A stretch of 64,000 bases of DNA from Neckera pumila (GCA_963969595.1 OZ018409.1:44715282-44779281); one strand, 5' to 3'; counted from the stretch's first letter, positions 11,461 to 25,028 are shown. Program-made: numbers and translations. Notes: generated by a model from the letters alone, not told the origin.

Positions 11461-12929
11461 GATAGTTGTGAATTCTTTTGTGCTACGTGTACAACTTTTG
11501 TTTTAGACTTAATATTGAAAATTTTAATAATATATTTTATAAAAGTATACATATCTTGAGGACGCATGTACTACACTTTTTTGATGTGCATTGGAAGAGG
11601 CATCTAAAGACCATAATGTTTGGATGAAGTGTATTTCAAATTTGAATGAACAAGATTATTTGAAATTCTTAGATTCAAAATGTAACAAATGAAAATGAAA
11701 ATGAAAATGTTCAAAAGTGATTACAAACCTGTTTAGCTATATGTGCACTTGAAAACTTAAAAATAAAATGACATATTATAAATGTATTTTGTTGTATAGA
11801 ATTATCAATGATTCTTTGAAACTATGCTTGATAGAACATACAATGATTTGCAAAGAATTAAACGACAAACAACCACTTACAAATAGTTTGGGGTCAAGAT
11901 TAGATATGAAGAAAGAAAGACATAGAGATTTATAATAATCTCACCAATACATTATCATATAATCATATTATTCGATGACGGGTAGCTATTAGGTTCTACA
12001 AGGCATGACAAAGGTTTGTTGTAAAACTAGTGTAGCTAAAATAGCCATGTATTGGTCACAGGAGGGCTAAACTAATGTTTTGGGACTACTAGAGGTTTGA
12101 ATAGAGTCGTTTTTGGGCACCTTTGAGGTGATTGTAACCCTAGGCCGTCCTCTTATTTATTCATTCTCCTCAAGTCTTGCAAATGTAAGTGATTTTGAGT
12201 TGATAGAAATTGAAGCATGTTGTGTAAATGATGGTTGGTGTTTTGCCAATCTTTTACTAAGTGTTACTCCTTAGTTTGAAGTGTAGTTCAAGACTAATAT
12301 AATTGAGACAGAGTAGAAGCAACCTAAGGGATTTAGGAAAGCTTGTTGTTGTGCATACATGTTTTGATTTTGAGCAGTGTTGAGTAGAGAGAGTTTGCTT
12401 TAGGAAATCATGGGGATCCTAGCTGCGAACTAGAAATGGCTTAAAAACAAAATAAAATCAAAGTTGTGTATAAATTTTGAGTCTTGATTTTTGAATCTTC
12501 TACATTGCCGTAATACTGTTATTTATTGGCCTATCATATATATGCTTTAGGTTGTCTCATGGATCAAGATAGCAATAAGAAACTACAAGATATAGAACGG
12601 ATGGAATTGAAAGCATATCACGAGATACCATTGATAAATATGGATTTTAAACTTTCAAATTTATGGTCTGCTGGTCATCAACCCAGCCTCACTGTGAGAC
12701 CGAAGCAAGTCTCGATTATGAAGGCAAAGAATCGCACTTCGTTGCCACAACACAAAACAAAGCTAAGCAATGGTTTAACTCACGCTACCTACAACAATAA
12801 AATATATAAGAAAAGACAAAGCCACAAGCCACAATACACAAGTCTTGAAAGCGTCTTCCAACTCCAACTTCAGCTCCTGCTCTTTGGCTAAATTTTGATT
12901 AGATACCATCTTTGCTTCAAAAGTTCAAA

Positions 12930-13560
12930 TCAAATGAATGATAATTTTTGAAAAGCTAACTCAATTTTCTATCTTTCTTTCAGATTTCATAACATTTTAA
13001 CAGTCTATCTAAATTTTATAGTCTCTCAAAGTTTTGGCCTTCAGAAACAAAGACAGCAAATCTATATTCACTTCAACACTCAAAGTTCACTTATAATAAC
13101 TTCAAATAGAATGAGTGATAGCTCTATAGAATTATAGCTTATTTTTTTATTTTTTTATTTTTTAAATATCAGATTATTTTGACACTCAACCCAACTTCCA
13201 CGACCATCCAAAGTTTTGACCTTTCAAATTGAAGGTAGTGGGTTTTATTTACTTTGATACTCACAACTCACTCATAATAATTTCAAATAATACAAATGAT
13301 GTTTTCATAGAAAGTTAATAAATTTTTTCATATTTTCTCTAATTTTCATTGCAAACTAAAGTTTTGTCCGTCCTTTAAGGCCGGTCAAAATCTCTGTCTC
13401 TTCACATAAGAGGTAGCAGATCTCTCTCCACTCAAACTAATACAAATCTTAGTTTCCAACTTTAATTCAAGTGAAAGAGCATTTTTTGAAAACACAACAT
13501 CATGATACATAGTTTCTTCAATTTTCATTCCAAAGTTCGCAAAATACAACACGCTATGGC
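12930..13560 (+). repeat. Degenerate tandem repeat (period about 180 bp)
   Basis: Three to four diverged units share, in order, a CAAAGTTTTG block, an AGCAAATCT or GTAGTGGG-like block, CACTCAAA..CACTTATAATAA and TTCAAATA.AAT.ATG. Satellite-like but strongly decayed. Confidence 0.5.
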
Positions 13561-15349
13561 TCTTCAAACATTTGGTCTTCCTAAACAAAAACAACAAGGA
13601 AGAAGATCAATAATGTCTTCTACCTTATCTTCACCTCAACCACCCAAATCAAGTGTACTTCAGCCCATACCTTGTCCACATGGCTATCCTTAACATCCAT
13701 TGGCCATCAAAATTGACCGTACAAATAATTTTCTATCCTTATCTTGAAGATAAATCACTTCAAAGTTAAAGTACAAGGTAATCTATCTCCATTATTTCCT
13801 TATATAACTTCATTTTCACAAAATAAAAATAGAAACTAAAAAAAATAGGATCTAACATATGTCTAATAGAGATAAAAATTGAATTTCAAGAAAAATATTA
13901 TTTCATCTCAAAGAACTTGAGGATGCACCTGACAATGGCTGTCACGTCATTTGCACAATCCGCCTTTGTTAAAGAATTGACTGGCTCCTTTAACTAATGT
14001 TGGTAGCCACAACTTCTCTTTATAAGCCTGATCATACAATAATATTGATAGTCGTTTAGACCATCAAAACACCCTTCAAATGTCATTTTTCAACTACCAA
14101 GCTTAATACGTACATTCAACCTTCACTAATGCTCAAGCGTTGCTGCTCCACACAAGGTTGCTTTGGCAATCAAGAAGGCCAAGCTTCTTCTTGTGGACGC
14201 TCATGCGGTGGTGCAAGACCTATTGACAAAAGAGGATGACTTGGCAATTGTGACAATTGAAACTCAAATTCAAGCTCCGGTGGCAGTTCTTCATCTTGAG
14301 ACTAAAAAAAAATTCTCCAATTTGACATACTAAAATCCAAAGTAAAAATTAAACTAAACTCCTCAACTATATGATTTTATAAATTGAAAAGGTCACTTTA
14401 AACTAATGAGGTTCTAAAGTGATTTTTCCTCTTAACATATGTTCGACGCCCTAATGAAAAGGCGTCATTATAAAGCTACTAAAGTGATATCATCTTTCTT
14501 TCTATATTATTATAATCAAAACCCATCAAAACAACATATAAATATATATTTGTACATAATGTACGCATTTGTAATGCGATAGCGGGCTTCTTTAACATAT
14601 TTTCTTGCCAAAGATTGAAAGTTTTTTTTTATATGACGGTGTTGACAAACTTGATAAAAATCAGCCCTATCCAAATTGTACTGAGATGTTGAAGCATCTC
14701 TTAAGTAGACCTTCAGTGTGTAGGTTTTTTGGGAATCAATCTGTTGCAATGCTTGAGTTAGATCCTTTCAATCAGTGTTTTTTTTTTGGCGATTTGGTGC
14801 AATATTGCACCAAATTTTATGGCCTAGCACCATGTCTATAGGAAAAATGGTACTAAAAAGGTGGAAAATTGCCAGAAATTTTTAAATAAAATTAAAATCT
14901 TAGATGAAATTGCCAGATTGGGGATGAAAATTGAATTATAGATATGTGATATGTGCTAATATGATATTTTCTATCCAATATGTGAATGAATGTTGAAATT
15001 TGGAGCACCACTATAACATTCAATATTGCCACATTGGCACTTAATGAAAAATGAAAAAATCAACCCTGCTTTCAATTGGCCACATCCACGCATAATAGAA
15101 TACTCAATTTGTGTGAAAGATGATGTAGATCCTCTCAAATTGCAACGCCCTCATTATGTAGGGCCAGAATTAAATGTTAGGTTGGATCACTTCAAGGAAT
15201 TGGACTAATTTGGATACCATAGTCAATGCCTTCATTTCATTTGAAAGGCACCTTTTTGTTATTTTTAACATATAAAAGATAATAAAATGTAATGAATCCA
15301 CCTTCATTATACATTCAAATTTGATTCCATTGTACCAAATGTTTATAAT

Positions 15350-15800
15350 TGCACTTGCCTTCTCATTTTGTAAGTGCTCTTATAATGTTGGGGGGATTAT
15401 AGCAAAAGATCTCCCAATCTCTATTTTTGGGCGGGGCCAAAAGTATTGTTTAGAATTATTTGAGTTGATATAATCCCAAATTCATTGATTTTCTGCAACA
15501 TTCAGGATCCTAAATTCGTGGTATTTCCTACATTGAGAAATCTCTTGACCATTCATCTCGCTTATTATGTACAAGTAGATGTCCACCTTATCAAAGGTTT
15601 GTAATTGCATTATTTTTCCTTGTCGGTTTGTATATCTTCTTATAATACTGTAGGGATTATATCAAAGATCTTTCAATCTCTAATTTCACATGCAAATTCA
15701 ATTGGGACAAATGCACTGCTTAGAGTTATTGAATTGAAATCATCCCAAAATTATCTTGTATTTTCTTGCAATACCAAGAATCTCATATCCGTGGTATTCA
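15350..15800 (+). repeat. Tandem duplication of a block of about 230 bp
   Basis: About 15,350-15,560 and 15,590-15,800 are related: both contain CTTATAAT.., GGGATTATA.CAAA.GATCT, CAATCTCTA, a GTTTAGA or GCTTAGAGTTATT block, and end in GTGGTATTC or GTGGTATTTCC. No coding frame is shared. Confidence 0.55.
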
Positions 15801-15807
15801 TCTCAAT

Positions 15808-16135
15808 GGCCAATTTCATTAAAATGGCAGTATTCTTAGTGCCATATTTTCCTTGTGCCATATTCCTCATGCCATTTTTTAAGACCGCCCATTCTAAACA
15901 TCTAGAACAGATATGGATTCAAGACATCTAAGACTATTGTAGATTTCAAACATCTAGGAACCATATAGATTTCAAACCAACTATTCTAAAAAATCTAGGA
16001 TTGGTATAGATGTTAGATATCTAAGACAAGCGTAGATTTGTAGAATGTACGACAAGTGTAGATTTCAAAACGGCCGTCCTAAATTGAAATAATTTGCCAT
16101 TGTAATGGAATACCGCCATTTTAACGAAATTGACC
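15808..16135. repeat. Inverted-repeat element with a short internal satellite
   Basis: The left end GGCCAATTTCATTAAAATGG is complementary to the right end CCATTTTAACGAAATTGACC. The loop holds four or five imperfect 25-30 bp repeats built on CATCTAGGA..TAGATTTCAAA (about 15,895-16,075). Probably a MITE; superfamily unknown. Confidence 0.6.
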
Positions 16136-19100
16136 ATCTCAGTTGTTACGAACAAATAAACACAAAATTGGTGCATTTCTACAATTATAATGTTTTTTTG
16201 GCATGTTCATATATAAACATGAATAGTACCTTCACATAGTCTAAATTTTCCCTTAGAGTTTAGAAGTAGTTAAATATGGCATATTAGACAAGGCGTTAGA
16301 ATTAATCAACTCCTAGATGAAGACAAGTGCATTAGACAATGTATTAAAATTATACAACTATCAAAAAAAGACAAGTGCATTAGACCTTGGAATTAGGCAA
16401 ATTCAATTAAATGGGGGATCAAACTTTGGATAAAATATGAACTTATATTTAGAATACTTCTACTTAATTATGATGTTAAGATTTTTATTTTAATAGATGA
16501 AATAAAACCATGAATAGAAAGCCAAAAGTAAAAAAGAAATTATGAACCTCGGAAGAAGAGATCTATCACCACGAGACTTTGTAAAAAATGATCTTGATTT
16601 TTGAACAAATAAGTGCATTTTTCATTTTTGGTTGCATTGTCCTTACATGATTAATAATTAATAATCTTCTATTAAATAAGATAGAGCTTGGAGGTGAAGA
16701 GAAATCTTTCTTCTAGAGTTGAGTAGTTTGAACTTTTCACTGTAAAAGCCTTCTTTTCGCAATATATATTTTCATAGTGTTCTTCTTTGGAGTCAATTGT
16801 AGTTTTAAGTTTGATTTGTAGTTACAAGCTACAAAAGATTCATAACAATTTGACATTAGAGTTGGTTAGATTGCAAGAATTATAATTCAAATAGAAGATG
16901 TTTTTTTGGCACTTGAGATAGAATAAGCAATAGCTAAAGTGGTGATTATTGTGATTAATAACTTGACAACTAAAGGTGCTCCACCAATTATTAATCCCAT
17001 GATCGAAGAGAAAAGAGATCTAGTTGTTGAGATACAACTCATCTCTAAGTTGGAGAGATTAAGATCAAGGTGAAGTTCGTCTCGAAGATCTCCCTATGTA
17101 TGAAAAAGACATTTTTCTTCTTCTTATCGTGATTTTGTACCATTTTTACAAACCACCTTGTGTTAAATCCAAAAACAACTAAAATAACTTGACCTATATT
17201 CAATGATCTAGATAGAGCATCAATAAATTTGCACAAGGATCAATTAGATGAAAATTGTTCATTTTTCAATATAAAAATTTATATTTGGCCATCCAAAGGA
17301 TGCTTTTAGCCCTTGGCATCCTTCTACGGTTCACATCCATGTAGATGAATGGCACAAATATAGATACTTGTATTCTCAAAGCTAAATGTATGGAGAAACA
17401 AAACTAGAGCAATCACAAGTAGAACAAATGAATAAAAAGCATTTGTAACTACAATTTGCACTTCCACCTAAATAAGTATGTTGTGCATAAATACATTGTG
17501 CCAAGATCATATTATGCCAACATTTGACAAGCATGAATAAACAACAATAATGATGCAATAGAGACTCTGTAAGTGCCTAAATAGTATCACTATTGCATCC
17601 AAATACATGAATGATATGAAACTCACCTCTAATGAATATTAACATGACAAACTGTGAATATGCTTTGCACAAAACTCCAATGAGTGGTTTATTAAACAAT
17701 GCACATACAACCCTCATTACAATACAAGGCTTGACAATGGCCAGATACTAACATATGCCATTATCTAATAGCTTTGGACTCATGGTAAATACTATGAGTC
17801 AATGGCACCATACTTGCAGTCCATGGCAAATGACACCCTCATGCATCACATATGACAAATAGAAAATAGAAAAATTTAGAAAATAACTCCTCATTTTTTC
17901 TACAAGGTTGCCGTAAACTAAAAACTTTATTCATCTTGGATCGTACATCAAACTTCAAGAGGCATGGCAAGTGACACCAAGAATAAAAGTAGAATTGCAT
18001 TAACCAATGAGCAAAAGCTATCATTTGAGTCATTGATCGCTAAAAATTATCCAAAGGATTTTTGACAAAAAATAGATTTGCGATAAGCATGTCATTCCTA
18101 AGTTTTTTGAATTTATAACTATAAAAAAGATGTTAAAAATCATGATTACATTCACCTTTGTAGTCTTTTTTATAAGATATATGTTTTTCTAATTCAATTT
18201 TGAGGCATTTGATAAGAAAATTCATCAAAAATATTAATTTTATTTTTAAAAAGTGATGTTTCATTATTTTGAAAACGCTCAAAATTACAATGCAAATAAA
18301 TTATAGCTAAACAATTCACAATTTAAAATCAGTCAATAACTATTGTATGTTAAATAATAAACTTTCATTGAAAATTAACATTCAGTTGAATTTTTTTTAA
18401 ATAAAAAATTATTTGTTTATACTGTAATATTATTTAAATATACAATAATATTATTTTTTCAATACATACATGATATTCAATGCACACGTTGCATATTTTT
18501 TGCATACAACACCATGAACTATTTTCTTAAATAACTCTGTTTAGCACACATTTATATCCAATAGTACAGAAAATACAACATGAAACATATCATTATCTAG
18601 ACAATGCTTGCAAAATTGCAAAATTACGAGATTCCTAACATGTTGATATACACTTCAAAGTATCCAATGATTAACTATGCATCTAAATGTCTTCATTAAA
18701 TGTGGCTATAACATCTAAATTACACATGTCAAATGAATGGAGAATTTTATCAAACTGTTAATTACATTATATTACTAGAGGAAGGTGGTTTTGAAACTTT
18801 TTTACACACATTGAACTTGTTGAAAGCTTATACTTGTAAGGATTACCATAGAAGCAGTGAAAAGACATTTACCAAAAGACGATGTTTTAATAGAATTAGG
18901 TTTCTAGTATTGATTGATTTTTAATACTTAATGGCATATATATAATATATATACAGAAAATGTTGTTCATCTTCATCTTTACTATCACTAGATATAAATA
19001 TACGTCTACATAATGTCATTAAAATATGTATTTAGTAATCAAAATATTGTGAAATTTTGATTTTATTTCAAAAAAGTTTGAATTGTGAAAAGGATATATG

Positions 19101-19254
19101 ATGTTCAGGAAGCCTCCGTTTTTTAGAATAGCAAAGAAGGGAGAATAAAATAAACTTTTCTAATACCTAGTTCCATTTTGTCAAATTTTGTGAAGGATGA
19201 AGATTCTTCTCAATGAAATCATCCCAAGGCACACAACACTAAGAAAGATTTCTA

Positions 19255-20254
19255 TTAATCCCTAAAGGGACCATTTTCCCCCTTGGGAGACAATTTGGGT
19301 CTAGGCAAGTTTCTACTTTTTCAATTTTTAGTGATATTTTTTGGGATTTTTTGAAGTTTTGTGTTTTTGCAAGAGCTTTGTAAATATATAATTCTATTTT
19401 AATTGATGCCCGGGAGCAAAAGTTATGGCACAATAAGAAAAAATGGAGTTTGGCGAGCAGCACAAAAAAAATCACAGAACGTCAAAATAAATTTTTTTTT
19501 CAATTTTTTTTCAAAGATTATATTTTTGTCTACATGTGAAGCTTTGTTTCATTAAATTTGGAATAATTATGAGATATTTATGGACAATCTTATTTTTGGG
19601 GGCAATTTAAGCATCTTCTTGAAAAAATAACTTGTAGAATTCATTTTTGAATGCAATTTTTAGAGTTTTTCAAAAAAAATTGTTAGACAAGGTAAGATTT
19701 TCTTGCTAAAACAATATCATTATTAGGATCATTGTGATTCAATTCCATCTAAAAGCTATTAACAATTTAATTTTTTCTTCAATCTTGAACCCACTTCTAA
19801 TTATCAATTTTTTAATGAGTGCAATATTAAGTGCTTTTTTCCCTAAACTTTTTTTTGTAGATTTTGAACTCAAATTCTTAACATAAATGAGTAGAAAATC
19901 AAAGTCTATAGTGCAAAAAAATTGAACTAAAAAGATTCAAAGCCAAAAGATTTGTTTTCTTCACTTTAAGCTAGGTAGTTGTTTTCTTCATTAAGCTAGC
20001 TATTTTCTTCACTTTAATCTAGCTAGCAAGGTGCAAAAAGACTTGTTTTCTTCACTTTAAATACATATATCTTACAATCTACATGGTCAAAGTTTCTGAA
20101 ATATCTTCCACATATTCATGTATTAGTCAAATATAAAATCTTAAAATTGGATACGCAAAAAAAAACAATTTTTAAAGTTCTTTTTTCTTGCAATAGAAAT
20201 GACAATTTTGAGTGGTTTTTGATTGAAAAATCATTTTGGTCCTTTAGGGGTTAA
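19255..20254 (+). mobile_element. TTAA-flanked MITE, subfamily 1 (1.0 kb)
   Basis: TTAA at 19,255-19,258 and 20,251-20,254; inner ends TCCCTAAAGGGACC and GGTCCTTTAGGGG. It shares the subfamily interior: a block near GGTGCCCGGGAGCAAAAGTTATG at 19,406-19,430, and the ATCTTCTTGAAAAAATAACTTG block. No ORF of transposase size. Confidence 0.85.
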
Positions 20255-20487
20255 AATAGCATTCATCCAACATGAAAATACTGATGGTAATATTCAATCT
20301 AATACTTCAATGGATTATGTAAATTTCCCTTGACAAGGGGATTTTTTCAAAATTTTCTTCCTCATCAAAAGGAGATATTCAAGGGATTATGTATTTTTTT
20401 TAAATGTTAAGAAAATTCTACTCCAAAAAAATATGACTGACCACAAAGAACCCCCACCTAAGGGTTCTTAGTGTGCAATACTAGGCT

Positions 20488-21073
20488 TTAACCCCTAAAG
20501 TCCCATTGTCCCTACGGGGGACAAAATGGATTTTGGGCAGGTTCCTATGAGCTCAATTTTTAATGAAACTTTCTGAAACTTTCCCATAAGATAGAAAAAC
20601 TTATTAGCTTTTGGGGAATGTAATTTTTATTTCAATCGGTGCCCGGGAGCAAAAGTTATGCCCAAATAAGCTCAAAACAGGGGAGAAGGGGCAGCAAAAA
20701 AATTTTGCAAAAAATTTAATTTAATTTTTTTTATTTTTTTTTCCTTATAGATTATATTTTTGCCTATTTGGGAAGCTTTGATTCATTTCATTTGGACTTT
20801 TTATGAGAAAGTTATGGACAATCTTGTTTTTCGGGCAATGAGAGCATCTTCTTGAAAAAAACTTTTTCTTTCACTTTGAATGCTGATATCTTTCAATCCG
20901 TACGGTCAAACATCACAAAATTTTTACTACATGATTTGTAAAAAGTGTAGTACAAGATCCTACGGTTATTTTCTAAAAATAATTAATTTTCTCATCTTTT
21001 AGATTAACGCAACAAAAGTAGCAGTTTTGAGTGATTTTTGACAGAAAAATGGCCTTGGGACTTTAGGGGTTAA
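20488..21073 (+). mobile_element. TTAA-flanked MITE, subfamily 1, internally deleted (586 bp)
   Basis: TTAA at 20,488-20,491 and 21,070-21,073 with inner ends CCCCTAAAGTCCC and GGGACTTTAGGGG, a perfect 13-bp terminal inverted repeat. It lacks about 350 bp of interior relative to 23,372-24,300. Confidence 0.9.
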
Positions 21074-21223
21074 ACATACATAGGCTAGATAATCTAGGAG
21101 AGCTTAATTAGTTTGAGCAGTGCAAAAAGCAATCTTCATTGGATTGATGAAGCACTTTACATCCACCAAAGTAGATGAAACCTACAATACATGGATGAAA
21201 AAATATTTATTCATTCAAAAGAG

Positions 21224-22638
21224 TGTACAATGGGGTACCAATCAAAATGGCGTTTTCAAATTCGCAGTGAAAGAACTTTCAATACTGCCAACTTTGATAG
21301 CCTCTCGAGAGCTGAAAAATTGGTATTTTACCATGACAATTTTTTTTAAATATCACCTTTATAGAAATAACATGTGTATCAAATTTCAAGGCCAAAAGAT
21401 TCACAAAAAGAAGATATTCAAAATCTACCAACATGTGTAGTTGTGAAAAAAATTTCATTGCTGCCAATTTTGACAGCTTCCCAAAGATTAAATTTTTTTT
21501 TTGCCATAAATTTTTTTTCAAAATCATCTCTATGTTGATAATATGTGTGACAAATTTCAATTTCAATTGATTTATACAAAAAAAGTTATTCGAAATTTAC
21601 CAACATGTGTAGTTGTGGGAATCAATTTCACTACTACAAACTCTAATACCCTCCCAAGGGCTGAAAAATTGCTTATTTGTAATGAATTTTTTTGGCAAGA
21701 TCATCTCTATATTAATAATATGTGCGCCAACTTTCAAGGTCATAAGTTTCACACACAAACAATACTTGAAATCTACCAACATATGTAGTTGTGAGAAAAA
21801 ATTCACTACCGCCAACTTTGATACTATCCCGAGGGCTGAGAAAACAACATTTTACCGACCTTTTTCATAAAATCATCTCTATGTTGATAACATGTGCGTC
21901 AAGTTTCAAGTTCAAAAAATTCACACACAAAAAGATAATTTAATTCTACCAACATGTATAGTTGTGTGAATGATTTTTTACATCCATGTGAAAATTTACC
22001 TATAAAAATGACACTGTCCCAAGGGCTGAAAAAGTCATTCTCACAACTACACATTTTGGTAGAATTAGAATATCCTTTTTTGTGTGAATCTTTTGAACTT
22101 GAAATTTGGCACACATGTTACCGATATAGAGATGATTTTGCTTAAAAAAATTCATTATAAATAAGCAATTTTTCAGCCCTTGAAAGGTGGCAGTAGTGAA
22201 AATGTTTCTCACAACTATACATGTCTTTTGAATATCTTTTCACACAACTATACATGTCTTTTCATAAATTTTGAATATCTTTTTTTGTATAAATCTTTTG
22301 AACTTGAAATTTGGCACACACATGATCAACATAGAGATAATTTTGAAAAAAAATTCATGGCAAAAAAAAATTCAATCCTTGGAAGGCTGTCAAATTGGCA
22401 ACAGTGAATTTTTTTTCACAGCTACACATGTTGGTAGATTTTAAATATCTTTTTTGGGTGAATCTTTTGGCCTTGAAATTTGGTACACGTATTATTAACA
22501 TGACAATAATGTTGTGACAAAAATGTCATGGTAGAATACCAATTTTTCAGCTCTTGGGAGGCTGTCAAAGTTGGCAGCATTGAAAAAACTTTTACTGCAA
22601 ATTTGAAAATGCCATTTTGATTGGTACTCCATTGTACA
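21224..22638. mobile_element. Satellite-armed foldback element, copy 1
   Basis: The outer ends are TGTACAATGGGGTACC and GGTACTCCATTGTACA. The left arm contains four units beginning near CTACCAACATGTGTAGTTGTG at about 21,425, 21,597, 21,773 and 21,946, a period of 173-175 bp. The right arm carries the same units reverse-complemented (about 22,036, 22,209, 22,417), with the turn near 22,000. The outermost 110 bp of each arm is a unique inverted repeat. The structure resembles foldback transposons whose arms are internally repetitive. No ORF in it is convincing. Confidence 0.8.
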
Positions 22639-22886
22639 TTCATCCAAAATAGAATGACACCATCCCAAGACTTGATAATGAATTTAGCAGTTTCATCCAT
22701 AGAAAAGAAAAAACATCTTGTCAAATATTCCCTTTAAAAAATATTGCATTGCATGATTTGCTTCTTAGCAAAAATTTGCTTAAAAATTCCTGAGATCATC
22801 CCTCGAAAAAATTCCATACTAGTCACTTATAGCCTTGTATCCCCCCTCCAAAAAAAAAAATCTCTACCTCCCCTAAAAGAAAATCC

Positions 22887-23148
22887 TAAGGTAACTACAC
22901 CTAAAATCGCATACTACAAATTCTTGCTTAAAATGTATTTCCACTATTCATGAGACTCTATGATTGCTTTTAAAAACACCTATTTTCAACACTTTGAAAA
23001 TTCGTAGTTTATTCACACGGAGTCCCCAAAATGCATTCTAAGAGAATCTAGTATGATGTTTTGACTACCAATAGGACATTACAAAAGTTTTTTAATACAA
23101 TAGTGGAATCCATGCTGAATTGGATTAACTACGCAATTTAAATGGTAA
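22887..23148. mobile_element. TAAGGTAAC-type MITE, copy 1
   Basis: Starts TAAGGTAACTACACCTAAAA. The right end (about 23,123-23,148) is a decayed complement. The interior is the reverse complement of most of 43,661-43,940, so the two copies lie in opposite orientation. Confidence 0.65.
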
Positions 23149-23371
23149 AGTAGTGTGCTCTAAAAGCCACCGATTTCTTCAAATTGACCCTATAAAATGG
23201 TACTGAATGGACATGAAGTGGTCTTTAAATGGACCACTTTAGTCATTGATTGAATCCAGAAAAAAGTATTCTTTATTCATTGACCTTGGTTTCCTCAAAT
23301 CACTTTAGAATTTGTAAATGGACGCATTTTGGGAGACCTAGGGTCACAAATAGGTACCTACAACATAAATC

Positions 23372-24300
23372 TTATCCCCTAAAGGACCATTGTCCGTTTG
23401 GGGGACAAATGGGATTTTGGGCAGGTACCTATGGGCTGAATTTTTGTCATGATTTTCTGAAACTTTTTTGGGAGATAGAAAAACTGATAAGCTTTGTGGG
23501 AGTATAATTTTTTTTCAATCGGTGCCCGGGAACAAAAGTTATGCCCAAATAAGCTCAAACAGGGGAGAAGGGGCAACAAAAAAAATTTGCAAAAAATTTT
23601 ATTTAAAAAAATAAAATTCTTTTCCTTATATATTATATTTTTGTCTATTTGGGAAGTTTTGATTCATTTTCATTTGGATTTTTTATGAGAAAGTTATGGA
23701 CAATCTTGTTATTTGGGCAATTAGAGCATCTTCTTGAAAAAAATAACTTGCAGGATTCATTTTGGAATGCAATTTTTGCAATTTTTCAAAAATAAAAGTT
23801 CCACATGGTTTAGTTTTTGTGCTAGAACAATCTCACCATTGGGATTAGTGCATTTTAATTCCATCTAAAAGATATTAATATTTTAGATTTTCCTTCTATC
23901 TCGTACCTACTTCTACTTAACATTTTTTTTAAGAATGAAAATTAAGGTTTTTTGAATTTCTTTTTTTTCCCTAGACTCTCAATCCAATTCTCCACTAGAA
24001 AGATTTAAAGCTCAAAACTCTGTAGTGCAAAAAATTTAAGTTAAAATGTTTAAAGTCAAAAAATCTAGTCCCGCAATGTGCTGAAAAATTTGTTTTTTCC
24101 ACTTCAAACGCAGATATCTTGCAATTTGTGTGGTCAAAAATTCTGAAATTTTTTCCACACATTCTCATACTAGTTAGGTATAAGTCCCTATGGTTAGATG
24201 TGCAAAAAAACTTTTTTCAAATTTTTGTACTCTTTGCTCTAAAAATGGCAATTTTGAGAGTTTTTGAGCAGAAATAAGGCCTTGGCCCTTTAGGGGTTAA
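23372..24300 (+). mobile_element. TTAA-flanked MITE, subfamily 1 (929 bp)
   Basis: The left flank is TTAT (23,372-23,375, one change from TTAA), then CCCCTAAAGGACC. It ends GGCCCTTTAGGGG with TTAA at 24,297-24,300. It shows the subfamily's typical interior, including a short GTCCGTTTGGGGGAC hairpin next to the left end. It is the last element before the F-box gene island. Confidence 0.85.
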
Positions 24301-24429
24301 AAAATTCATAACTAATTCTAAAATGCTTCATAAAATATGAAACTACTTATGTTACGTGTGACATCCATATTTCTATCTCTCAAAAATGAGTGAAAAATAT
24401 TTCTGTTCATGCAAACCTACAAAAAGACG

Positions 24430-24790
24430 GACCAGCCCTTAAATGGTCGCTTTTAGAGCATCCTACCTTAGTTACCTTACCTCAACCAGAGTTAGGCGCA
24501 GTACGTAATTTGGTTGTGACACGTACATAGATGAATGAAATCCGATCCAACGAATGAAATCCGCAACGGAACGAACGAATGAACCCTCTCACCAACCAGC
24601 TGACGCAGCCCTAATGAAGAGATAGACGGGTAACAGAGACAGGCAATGGCAGGACGGCAGGCAAGCAGGCTAGTACAGTACTGTACAATCCCGCGCTCTT
24701 CTTCTTCTCCTTTCTTCTTCTCCTCCCATCTTCTTCTTCTTCTTCTCCGGCAGTAGTAAGTTAAGTTAGTAGTGCTTCCTCAGAGATTTT
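24430..24790 (+). promoter_or_regulatory. Putative promoter and pyrimidine patch of the F-box gene
   Basis: Base composition changes abruptly from AT-rich repeat to mixed sequence near 24,430. A CTT-rich pyrimidine tract with microsatellite character (about 24,697-24,748) resembles the Y-patch common near plant transcription starts. No clear TATA box was seen. Placement as promoter is inferred from position. Confidence 0.45.
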
Positions 24791-25028
24791 TCAACTACCA
24801 GGCACCACAGAATCAAACTCCTTATCAAAAGCTACAGAACTCTTGTCTTTGTTGTAGGAATCGGGATCCATCCTGTTCTCATCACTGAACTGAACTTTGT
24901 TAGCGCTCTCATCACTGTGTTCTCGTTTGCAGACACAATAATAGTTCTGCTCCTCAGTTGGGATCATTCACCATTGTTGTGAGTGGGATCCATTTGGTTT
25001 AACCCCCCGGTCCCTTTTCGTTGGCCAG

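Larger units (their letters stand above)
11461..19254. other. Gene-free tract, mostly without counterpart in copy 2
   Basis: No gene supported. The first kilobase (to about 12,000) is colinear with 41,752-42,000; most of the rest is absent from copy 2. It holds a degenerate tandem array (12,930-13,560), a duplicated block (15,350-15,800) and an inverted repeat (15,808-16,135). A slightly GC-richer patch at 14,120-14,300 could be a relic of host coding sequence, but no frame stays open and I recognise nothing. About 16,200-16,920 has vague LTR-retrotransposon character. 17,100-19,250 shows nothing. Confidence 0.5.
1..23150 (+). repeat. Segmental duplication, copy 1
   Basis: Colinear, diverged counterpart of about 27,940-43,960. 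Shared landmarks in the same order: F-box 3' region (1-330 / 27,940), inverted repeat (1,013 / 30,900), AT-rich block (1,450-7,550 / 31,365-37,430), site of the 8,241 element (/ 38,272), microsatellite-like GAAAAAGAT stretch (9,600 / 38,600), CAAAGCCATGTTACATTGAT block (10,470 / 40,080), block at 11,790 / 41,760, satellite foldback (21,224 / 42,245) and the TAAGGTAAC element (22,887 / 43,661). Offset is about 30 kb on the left and 21 kb on the right, because about 12.5-21 kb has no counterpart in copy 2. Boundaries are approximate. Confidence 0.7.

Noticed and set aside
16540..16920. Possible LTR-retrotransposon primer-binding region (ACAATTTGACATTAGAGTTGG)
   Set aside because: It only vaguely recalls the GGTATCAGAGC motif of copia-type elements; no LTR pair or gag/pol frame was found.
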